A stretch of 64,000 nucleotides of DNA from Utricularia gibba (taxonomy: Eukaryota > Streptophyta > Magnoliopsida > Lamiales > Lentibulariaceae): contig NEEC01000004.1 of the NCBI GenBank assembly GCA_002189035.1, forward strand, positions 2,914,001 through 2,978,000, written 5' to 3'. A program made the translations under genes and the position numbers. The notes beneath the pieces were generated by a model. That model did not search any database, was not told the DNA's origin, and was given only the letters and a program-made list of their open reading frames with translations. Of this stretch, positions 56,187 to 64,000 are shown piece after piece (the stretch's first letter is position 1; each line of letters opens with the position of its first letter).

Positions 56187-56311
56187 TGTTGATGCAAGAA
56201 AAAGAGAGTCTTGGAAAGTAACAAAAAGGTAATACTTCTGACACAAGATTATGACACAAGATTTGTGCTTCCAATCACCTTCAAACTTTGGATTGAGGCT
56301 GATCTCCAAAA
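56187..56311 (-). repeat. 3' LTR of A6, internally deleted
   Basis: Only 125 bp. Both ends are present (plus sense TGTTGATGCAAG to GATCTCCAAAA, last C changed to A), with about 197 bp lost between TAATACTTC and TGACACAAG. The retained ends and target duplication show that the deletion happened after insertion. Confidence 0.92.
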
Positions 56312-57798
56312 CTCCCCCCCAGACCAAGATCTCCCAACTTGAGAAAGTCTTCTATAGTCATGAGATTCATGTTCTTCCTTGCTAGCTCAAACTGAACTCT
56401 GTTCAAACCTTTGGTGAGCCCATCAACAAGCTGATTCCCACTCTCAACATACTGCACTTTAATCTTCTTCTCCTTGATGTAATTCCTTATGACATGATAC
56501 CTGATTCTTATGTGCTTGGCTTTGCTGAAGTTCGTTGGATCTTTGGCAATGGAGATTGCAGCTCGATTATCCATAAGCAGATGTATAGCTTCCTTTTGTA
56601 TGAATCCAAGTTCGTTTAGCATCTGCCTCAACCAAACACAATAGTTCGAAGCATGTGCTGCTGAGATGTATTCTACTTCAGCTGTTGATTGTGCTACCAC
56701 TTTTTCTTTCGTCGAAAACTAGACTACAGGACTCTTATTTAAGAAGAAGAGTGCACCAGATGTGCTCTTGCTATCTTCATTCATACCATAATCACTCTCT
56801 AAGTAGACTCTAAGTTTCAAGACTGGTTTTTCACCTTCATAGGGATAGAACAATCCGAAATTAGTAGTAGATTTTATGTACCTGAAAGCTCTTTTCACAG
56901 TTGCCATGTGAGTTGTTGTTGGTTTGTTGAGGAAGCGAGATAAGACATTTACACAAAAACACAAGTCAGGCCTTGTATGCTGGAGATAAATGAGGCTTCC
57001 AATCATACTTCTATAAGTAGTGGCATCCACATTCTTTCCCTGATTGTTCTCTCCAATCACTTGTTTGTAATCCAAAGGCGTTTTTGAAGGATTGACATCT
57101 TTGAACCCAAACCTTTCAAGAAGTTCATTACAGTACTTTTTCTGAGATATGAATGTTCCAACATCTTCAAGTTGATGAATTTCCATGCCTAGATAATAGG
57201 ACATCATTCCAAGGTAAGTCATCTTGAATTCATTTTTGAGTAGAGCTTTGAATTCCTCAATCTTCCTTTCATTACCTGAGGTAATCATAAGATCATCCGC
57301 ATATAAGCTAATAAATAAGCAATCATCTTCTTTTCCTTTAACATATAATGAGTAATCACTATATGTTTTTCTGAAACCAATACCCTGGAGAAAGTTATCC
57401 ATGCGTTCATTCCATGCTCTAGGAGCTTGCTTCAACCCATAGAGAGATTTCTTTAGCTTCAATACCTTGTCTTCGTGACCTGACACTTCGAAGCCCTTTG
57501 GTTGTTCAACAAAAACAACCTCCTCCAACACACCATTCAAGAACGCAGTCTTGACATCCATGTGATGCACTTTCCATCCATGAGCAGCTGAAATGGCAAG
57601 AAGTACTTTAATCGTGTCAAATCTTGCTACTGGTGCAAAAATCTCATGAAAATTTATTCCTTTGATCTGACTATATCCCTTGTCGACTAATCTAGCCTTA
57701 TATTTGTTGATAGAGCCATCTGCATTCATCTTGGTTTTGAATAACCACTTGAGGCCAATAGGTTTGAAACCCCTATCCTTGGGTTTCTCAACTAATTC
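56281..57798 (-). pseudogene. A6 reverse transcriptase and RNase H
   Basis: RT motifs DVKTAFLNG, LKKSLYGLKQAPRAW and LYADDLMITSG (Val to Ala in the YxDD box, still an allowed form). RNase H: VYLESDYGM, where the usual acidic-rich YSDSDY is altered, then a TAG at 56718 replacing Trp, then QSTAEVEYIS and MDNRAAISIAKD. The end runs into the 3' LTR but is frame-shifted at GLGGSFGD by an extra C in the polypurine tract. Confidence 0.9.
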
Positions 57799-59097
57799 TC
57801 ATGTTTCATTTTCAAGTATAGAATTCATTTCTTCTTTCATGGCCTCTCTCCATTTCGGATTTTGTACAGCCACTTCAAATGATGTTGGATCTCCTGTCAA
57901 TAATCCAGCCAAAATATCAGCTACAGCATCTTGGACATCATCATTCAACTTGGAGAAACTTATTGTAGGAGCCTTGTTTCTTTTGCTTCGTCTAATGTCA
58001 GTAACATGACTATTTTCATTATCTATTGAATCTCTGATGTTTTTGCGTTTCCTCCTTTGCCAATCACGATCAGATGGGTAATAATATGTTGATGAGTCTT
58101 CTACATTCGTGCCTTGCTCCTCTTCTGGGATTTCGAAATTCCCATCTGAAGGTTGATTATTGGCCTGATGAGATCGTCCATATAGGGGTTCAGAGTTTGA
58201 TTCTGAATTCTCATTGGATGAGCCATCTTGATTTGTGACCTTCTCCTCCTCTTGAGCTGGAAAATTCTCATCTGAATGCTGATCATTTACTTGATTTGAA
58301 TCTTCATGAACGAGTTCTGAAGTTTCTTGGTTTGTTGAATTGCTGGAAGAGAAGTTTTGAGGCATGTGTGTCCAGAGGTCTCCTTTCACATGGGTGCTAT
58401 GCCTTTCAAAACTTTTATGAGGTTCTGCATCATTCAGAGCAATGCAATCATCAATTAAAGTATACCTTGCACCTTCATCAAAAGTGACATCATGGCTGAG
58501 GATAAATTTCTTCTGTTGAGGTAGATAAACTTTATATCCCTTGGTAGTATTGCTATAACCAACAAATACACCAGATACAGATTTCTTTTCAAGTTTTCCT
58601 CGTTTTTGGTCTGGTATATGAGTAAAACACAGACTACCAAAGATTTTGAGATGATCAACCTTTTTAATATAACCATGCCATTTTTCATGGGCGGTTTTTC
58701 CACTAATCGCCCTTGAGGGAAGCAAGTTCAATAGATATACAGATGTAGATAACGCTTCAGCCCAGAAACTTACAGGAAGACCTTTCTCAAACAATAGGCA
58801 TCTTGACATATCAAGGATTGTTCTGTTTCTCCTTTCACATATACCATTCTGTTGCGGAGAATATGGTACGGTGAATTGATGCATGATTCCCTCATTTTCA
58901 CAGAACATTCTCATGCTATTATTGTAGAATTCGCCTCCATTGTCTGATCTAATCATCTTCAAAGAGCATCCACTCTGATTCTCAACCATCACTTTGAATT
59001 TTCGAAAGATATGAGGAACTTCTGACTTACTTTTAAGAAAGTAAACCCAACAATAACGTGAATAATCATCAATGAATGTAACAAAGTATCTACTCCC
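57799..59097 (-). pseudogene. A6 integrase and linker
   Basis: Core motifs SDNGGEFYNN and NGICERRNR, the C-terminal segment VFVGYSNTTKGYKVYLP, and the acidic linker with one 14-codon in-frame deletion (SSTYYYPSDRD). Ends at the TGA shared with A4 (57801-57799), just inside the RVT_2 domain. Confidence 0.9.
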
Positions 59098-60269
59098 CCT
59101 AATGAACATTCCTTAAATGGTCCACAAACATCTGTATGCACAAGCTCTAATTTCTCCTTTGCTACTGAATCACTGAAATAAAAGGGCTTTCTATACTGTT
59201 TACCTTGATGGCACACTTCACATATGGCATTAGCAAACTTGGTGTCTTTCAATTCCATAACTTCCTTATTCTTCTGCAATATTTTCAGATTGCTGAAGCT
59301 ATAGTGCCCAAAACGTTTGTGCCAAAGACTGCTTTGATCTTGAAGTGAGAAAATACAACTTTTATGATCACTGACCATGATTTGGTAGAGGTTGTAGGTG
59401 GTCAACACAGCATGGAATTCAATCTTCGTTTTTGGATCAGCAACCTTAACTGTAGTGGTTATACCACCAGCATCTTTCATCAGCTCAATGTCAAAACCTT
59501 GCCTGCTCAATTGGCCAAAGCTCAACAGGTTCTGTTTGAGGTTTGGTGAATAATAAACATCATCAACTTGAACAATTCCTTCTTTTAGCAAGAGTAAAAT
59601 GCTTCCTTTGCCCACAATGCCAATATTTTCACCAATGCACGTGCTTACCTCCTTTCCAATCCTTTCAAGCTTGAGAAATGACCTTGTATCACAACATACA
59701 TGATAGGAGGTGCCAGAGTCCAAGTACCAGCCTTGAAAATCTGAGGCTACTGTCATTATAGCACACTCATACTCAAAAGGATTTTCAAAAGATATTTCTG
59801 GCTTATCTTCAAAGTAGGTAAAGGATGCATGTAATTTCTTTTCCCTGGAAGTAGCCTTCTTGTTATGCTCAACTTTTATTGGATTTGACATTCCACATAC
59901 CTTGTCAAGATGGCCTCTTTGATTGCATTTCGTGCACAAAGCATCAGGCTTCCACCAACAAAACTCACTCCTGTGATTCTGTTTGTTACAATGCTTGCAA
60001 GCATTTGTGCTTAAAGTCCAACAATCTTCACTCTTATGGTTGGATTTGTCACAATGCCTGCACTTCTGATTGCCCATCGTTGATGTGGGGATTGACGTTG
60101 GTGATTTTTTGATGGCTGTTGATTTGACATCCTTGACATTGTTAATTGCACCTGAGTTTATATTCATATTCTGCATTTTGGTGAGGAGAGCAGCTTCACC
60201 ATAAGTTTTCTCAACTTCATAACCATCTCTTAGCTCCAATCTCTTTTCTGTAGATTGCAACTCAATCAT
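58989..60269 (-). pseudogene. A6 gag C-terminus, protease, pre-integrase
   Basis: Starts at MIELQSTEKRLELRDG, with three intact CCHC knuckles (CRHCDKSNHKSEDC, CKHCNKQNHRSEFC, CTKCNQRGHLDKVC), then the protease with DSGTSYHVCC (Ala to Thr next to the active site), pre-integrase WHKRFGHYSFSNL, and the zinc motif CEVCHQGKQYRKPF. After GGFKECSLGG-type sequence a missing C near 59098 shifts the frame, so the integrase core lies in the next frame. Confidence 0.9.
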
Positions 60270-60877
60270 GAACTCTCTAAATGTTGGCTCTGAGTAACAA
60301 GATATAACTGATGGAGCTTTCCTTCAATAATGTCAAAGATTTTTCTTTCTGTCTCAAGTGCACATAACTTTGGCTCGAATCTTGCAGGTAGGCTCATGAT
60401 TGCCTTGCTAATCACCTTTTGATCCTCAAGTTTTTCCCCCAATCCTCGAATCTCCTTCACAAGCTTCGCAGTACGTTCATAATAGACTTGTATGGTTTCA
60501 TTGTCTAACATTTTGTTCCTCTCAAAGTCCTCCAGCTTGTTTTTGCATAATATTTCTCTCAGTTTGGCATCACCTTCATAATGGAATTTGAGAGTATCCC
60601 ATATTTCTTTCAATGATTGACACTCTTCAATATCATCAAACAGATGTTCAGAGATGGCTTGATACAAAGCATCCATTGTTTCATCTTTTCTCTGTTGAAG
60701 ATACTGAGCTTCCTCTTGCTGTTCTGGTGTAGATTTGCTTGTTACTGTAATAGCCGGAATCTCCCTTTCAACAACATCCCAAATCTTTCTGACTCGAAGG
60801 TAGCTACGCATCTTTTTGACCCAACTTCCATACTCAGAACCATCAAATATTGGAGGTCCTCTACCAGATGCCATCAT
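60266..60877 (-). pseudogene. A6 gag, N-terminal two thirds
   Basis: Starts MMASGRGPPIFDGSEYGSWV at 60877 and is open for about 200 codons, with none of the nonsense codons of A1 and A4. UBN2 core with MDALYQAISEHLFDDIEECQS and LDNETIQVYYERTAKLVKEI. A deletion near 60290 shifts the frame after KLHQLY. The open frame extends upstream of the Met but that part is leader and LTR. Confidence 0.9.
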
Positions 60878-60995
60878 AGCCACCGCTTGAAAAGCTTTGG
60901 GTTGATACTTTGTAATCCACCAAGTAAAAAACGCTGAACGGTAAATAAAATACTGAAACGAGCACAGGTTTGAGAACCTTACTGCTCTGATACCA

Positions 60996-61317
60996 TGTTG
61001 ATGCAAGAAAAAGAGAGTTTTGGGAAGTAACAAAATGGTAATACTTCATAGATCACCTTGGATGAAAAACGACTCATGAACAATAAGAATGACCAAAACC
61101 CTCATTGACACGCATTCCTAGTAGGGTTTATATATACCCAATACCTAGGTTACCCAACAGTGGACCATAATTATTGAAAACACACAAAAAGCCCAACAAC
61201 TCGAATCCAACACTTCCATGCTCGAACTCAACACCTTTTATCTGAAATATAACATTATGACGCAAGATTAGTGCTTCCAATCACCTTCAAACTTTGGATT
61301 GAGGCTGATCTCCAACA
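60996..61317 (-). repeat. 5' LTR of A6
   Basis: 322 bp, full length, element-sense TGTTGGAGATCAGC to TTGCATCAACA, followed by the initiator-Met primer site at 60995-60984. Confidence 0.95.
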
Positions 61318-62325
61318 ATTCCTTGTCATAAAACTGATGATGCATCTCATGTGGCTGATCTCTTCTTTAGGGAAGTTGTTAGAATTCATGGAATGCCCCT
61401 AACTCATGTCTCTGATCAAGATTCAAGGTTTCTCAATCACTTTTGGAGAGTTCTTTGGAGTAAACTTGGCACTAAGCTGTTATATTCAACAACATTGCAC
61501 CCTCAAACTGATGGGCAAACTAAGGTAACTAATCACACACTTTCTGCCTTACTTAGGATTATGATTAAATCAAATCTTAAGACTTGGGAGGAATGTTTCC
61601 CACTCGTTGAGTTTACTTACAATAGAACCATGCATCTCACTACTACATTATCTCCATTTAAAGTGGTTTATGGTTTTAATCCTGTTACACCTTTGGATTT
61701 GTTATGTTTGCCTTGTGATGAGAAAGTTAGTTTAGATAGCAAGAAAAGAGCTGAAGCAATCAGAAGATTGAATGAGAAGGTGAAACAACAGATTGAATGC
61801 AACAATGCAAAGTATGCATCAGCAGCAAACATTTCCCAGGTGAGACGTAAAGTTGTACTTGAACCTGGAGATTGGGTTTGGCTTTATCTTAGGAAGGAGA
61901 GATTTCCCACCAAGAGAAAGTCAAAACTTCTACCTCGTGGAGATAGCCCTTTCCAAGTTGTTGAGCGCGTGAATGATAATGCATACAAGCTAGATTTACC
62001 AGGTGAATATTCTGTTCATTCAAATTTCAATGTTGCTGATTTGTCTCTTTTCGACATGGATACAGATTCAGGGACGAATCTTCCTAAAGAAGCAGGGGAT
62101 GATGAGCCCCAAGAGTATAATGAAGTGTATTTGAAGGATGATAAGGAGTTTGTCCAAATGAACACATTAGAGACAAAGATCATTCCATCAGGACCAATGA
62201 CTAGGAGCAAGCGCAAGATACTTGAAGATACACTTAAGGCTCTCCTTAATACTAATGGAATCAAACATGGACTTGAAAACATCTCATCAAAAGAGCTCAA
62301 CTACTTGAAGGTGGATTTTTCTTAG
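61318..62325 (+). pseudogene. G2d integrase core and C-terminal domain
   Basis: Continues integrase after A6: [34 protein letters not shown] (second catalytic Asp), TTLHPQTDGQTKVTNHTL (third acidic position changed to Lys) and ECFPLVEFTYNRTMH, then a C-terminal part with VVLEPGDWVWLYLRKERFPTKR, GDSPFQVVERVNDNAYKLDLPGEY and FNVADLSLFD. From 62100 the frame is inside the 3' LTR and ends SGPMTRSKRKILEDTL...VDFS. The frame is open for 325 codons. The LTR-encoded tail corresponds in position to the CR motif of CRM elements. Confidence 0.9.
62086..62099 (+). promoter_or_regulatory. Polypurine tract of G2d
   Basis: AAAGAAGCAGGGGA directly precedes the LTR start TGATGAGCC. It is inside the pol reading frame. 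Such a tract primes plus-strand DNA synthesis. Confidence 0.7.
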
Positions 62326-62705
62326 ATAATTGGGCTTGTTAGACTTTTCTATTTCATTAAGTTTGGGCCAAGTAATGTTAGAGCCCAATCCTAGAGTATA
62401 AATACTCTAGAGTTGTACTCTTTCAGGACCTTTTAGTCATTTTCATGCATGTTGTGAGGATTCTCCTCTTCTTTGAGTGCTTGAACACTCTTAACTTATC
62501 AAGCTTTGAGCTTGTAGCATCCTAAGATTATCACTTCCAATCCCTCTCTCTTTTCTGAAGTGTGGTTCCTAATTTTCTTTGTTTCGAAGTCTGGTTGCAT
62601 GAGATTCATTCTCTTGAGGGTAGACTTGGGTAGGTTACTCTCTAAGCTTCAAAATCATCTCTTGTTCGTGGGTTGCTAATCTCAATAGATTAGAGGGTCA
62701 CATTA
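62100..62705 (+). repeat. 3' LTR of G2d
   Basis: TGATGAGCCCCAAG to GGGTCACATTA (606 bp; the last C of CATCA is changed to T). It contains the end of pol (stop at 62323-62325) and a TATA box in the palindrome CTAGAGTATAAATACTCTAG at 62391-62410. Confidence 0.88.
62391..62410 (+). promoter_or_regulatory. TATA box inside a 20-bp palindrome, G2d LTR
   Basis: CTAGAGTATAAATACTCTAG has perfect nine-base arms around AA, and TATAAATA is the core. The same palindrome occurs in the G2a LTR at 31539-31558. Probable promoter of the element. Confidence 0.65.
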
Positions 62706-62897
62706 ATATAGCCATGGAATTTTTAACTTGAACATAAATGCATGAAGAATCTAACATTATGATCTCATCATAATTTCTATGGCACATAGATAAAGTATAG
62801 GATTTTATCAATGATCTAAATTTGATCATAATTCAAAGTAAATATCAAAGATAAGATTTGTCAAATAGTTGATTGTCTCTAGAACACATACACCAAC
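62706..62897 (+). repeat. LTR family D, fragment D6 (3' end)
   Basis: Matches the last 190 bp of D2 and ends ACACATACACCAACA. It begins directly at the end of the G2d LTR. Confidence 0.8.
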
Positions 62898-62969
62898 AGC
62901 ACACATAAAACCGTACTCCAAATCCACTACCCTTCCAATAGGTGATCCACCAAGGGAACTTTTAAACGT

Positions 62970-63330
62970 TTGCTCTGATACCACATTCTCAGGACCCATG
63001 CCGAGGGCCCAAGAAGCATGAGGCATGATTGCCATGTCCCATCCAACATTAGGACTCAAGGCGACTTAACCCATTTGTGGCAAGGACAAATGACATTAAG
63101 ATGGCTACATATACATATATTAACTCACAACCATTCAATCATGCAAAAGGAACTACGTCCAGCCTATTACACATATTCTTCACAATGTAGTTAAGGTTCC
63201 AAAGGCTATTCTTAACCTGCCACAACTTCTACAGCTAAACCCCCTACTTTTGTTGATCACCAGACCTTTAGACATTCACTTCTACACCTGGAACAAGTTA
63301 AAACATAGAGTGGTCATGCTATTGATGTTT
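62970..63330 (-). repeat. LTR family E, fragment E3
   Basis: Plus-sense TTTGCTCTGATACCACA is an inverted primer site (TGGTATCAGAGC), followed by CCCATGCCGAGGGCCCAAG, the inverse of the E2 end. So a 5' LTR end and primer site of family E, in minus orientation, begins here; its far end is unclear. Confidence 0.6.
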
Positions 63331-63394
63331 GGTAAAAGGGAAACATGTATGAAATGAAAAAAGAGTGTTTGAGCATAAAATCTCAAAGTCAAGC

Positions 63395-63510
63395 AAATAT
63401 CCAAGTAGAGTATTTTATCAATGATATAAATTTGATCACAATTCAAAATAAATATCAAAAGATAAGATTTGCAAATGAGTTGATTGTCTCTAGAACACAT
63501 ATACTAACAG
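63395..63510 (+). repeat. LTR family D, fragment D7 (3' end)
   Basis: AGTATTTTATCAATGATATAAATTTGATC through TTGATTGTCTCTAG to ACACATATACTAACA, the last 115 bp of an LTR-D. It joins Copia-A7 directly. Confidence 0.8.
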
Positions 63511-64000
63511 TTGATTGTGCTACCATCTTTTGTTTCTTCGAAAACCAGACCACAGGGCTCTTATTCAAGAAGAAAAGTGCACTAGATGTACTCTTGCTAT
63601 CTTGAGCCATACCATAATCACTATCAGAGTAGGCTTTAAGTTTCAAGACTAGTTTTTCACCTTCATAGGGATAGAACAATCCGAAATCAGTAGTAGATTT
63701 TATGTACCTGAAAGCTCTTTTAACAGTTGACATGTGAGTTGTTGTTGGTTTGTTGAGGAAGCAAGATAAGACATTTACACAAGAACACAGGTCAGGCCTT
63801 GTATGCTAGAGATAGATGAGGCTTCCAATCATACTTCTATAACTAGTAGCATCGACATTCCTTCCCTAATTGTTTTCTCCAATCACTTGTTTGTAATCCA
63901 AGGGGGTTTTTGAAGGATTGACATCTTTGAACCCAAACCTTTCAAGAAGTTCATTATAGTACTTCTTCTGAGACATGAATGTTGCAACACCTTCAAGCTG
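63511..64000 (-). mobile_element. Copia-A copy A7, RT and RNase H part, continues beyond the window
   Basis: Minus-strand sequence matching the RNase H and RT region of A1/A6: VVWFSKKQKMVAQST, STSSALFFLNKSPVV, AYSDSDYGMAQD, FGLFYPYEGEK and RAFRYIKSTTD. A stop lies near 63809 (TATGCTAGAG) and another near 63868. It ends at the D7 junction, so the RNase H C-terminus and LTR on this side are missing. The rest lies beyond 64000. Confidence 0.92.

Larger units (their letters stand above)
56187..61317 (-). mobile_element. Copia-A copy A6: complete insertion, one LTR internally deleted
   Basis: 5' LTR 61317-60996 (322 bp), primer site TGGTATCAGAGC at 60995-60984, coding region 60877-56281, 3' LTR 56311-56187 (125 bp, interior deleted). 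Perfect target duplication ATTCC at 56182-56186 and 61318-61322, inside the integrase of gypsy G2d. Coding defects: frameshift near 60290, a one-base loss in a C run near 59098, TGA at 57801, TAG at 56718. Gag N-terminus and RT are the best preserved of all copies. Confidence 0.96.
51266..62705 (+). mobile_element. CRM-like Ty3/gypsy element G2d, invaded by A5 and A6
   Basis: Plus-strand pieces in order: zinc knuckle and protease (51266-51947), RT (52250-52900), RT end and start of RNase H (52912-53219), RNase H end and integrase N-terminal part (55605-56181), integrase core to C-terminus (61323-62325) and 3' LTR (62100-62705). The 5' LTR and most of gag are missing. Two Copia-A copies separate the pieces. 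Lineage: the pol frame overlaps the 3' LTR and there is no chromodomain-like end, as known for CRM centromeric retrotransposons; the assignment is inference. Confidence 0.85.

Overview
This is nuclear DNA of a flowering plant, about 60 % or more A+T by eye. It carries one intact host protein gene, a chloroplast-targeted mTERF protein very close to Arabidopsis mTERF4/BSM/RUG2, and one intact nuclear-type tRNA-Phe(GAA). Nearly everything else is LTR retrotransposons, their solo LTRs and their debris. No bacterial features, CRISPR arrays or operons are present. The species cannot be fixed from the sequence; a eudicot is likely.

Layout. 1-1000: AT-rich, nothing recognised. 1003-4428 (minus): a Copia element with 5' LTR, gag, protease and integrase, cut off where reverse transcriptase should begin. 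4429-6575 (plus): 5' region and single-exon coding sequence of mTERF4. 6576-8551: AT-rich spacer with a 60-bp-arm inverted repeat and a short palindromic repeat. 8552-8624: tRNA-Phe. About 10320-10650: a nuclear copy of part of the mitochondrial small-subunit rRNA gene, followed by a minus-strand Copia gag scrap. About 11500-24000 (plus): a decayed Athila-like Ty3/gypsy element with gag, protease, RT, RNase H, integrase and an extra 3' ORF. It is split at 14409-19705 by a complete minus-strand Copia element (A1) with a perfect AGTCA target duplication.

24.6-51.2 kb is a nested mosaic. Its substrate is an unclassified repeat, here called family B, in at least four pieces of both orientations. 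Into it are inserted LTR family D (1.4-1.5 kb solo LTRs, one with a perfect GTACC duplication), LTR family E, CRM-like gypsy fragments (G2a, G2b, G2c), a solo Copia-A LTR (TTGTT duplication) and a full-length Copia-A copy (A4, 42269-47643). 51.2-62.7 kb is a CRM-like gypsy element (G2d, plus), invaded by a rearranged Copia-A (A5) and a minus-strand Copia-A (A6, ATTCC duplication). A5 itself carries a 153-bp shrunken solo LTR of the gypsy family (GATAT duplication). 62.7-64 kb holds D and E fragments and the start of another Copia-A (A7).

Genes acting together: every retroelement coding region has stops or frameshifts, so no element here looks autonomous. The clearest biology is in element structure. 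In Copia-A and in the CRM-like family the pol reading frame runs through the polypurine tract into the 3' LTR. Target duplications give a clear order of insertions, and a shared nonsense codon shows that defective Copia-A copies were still being propagated.
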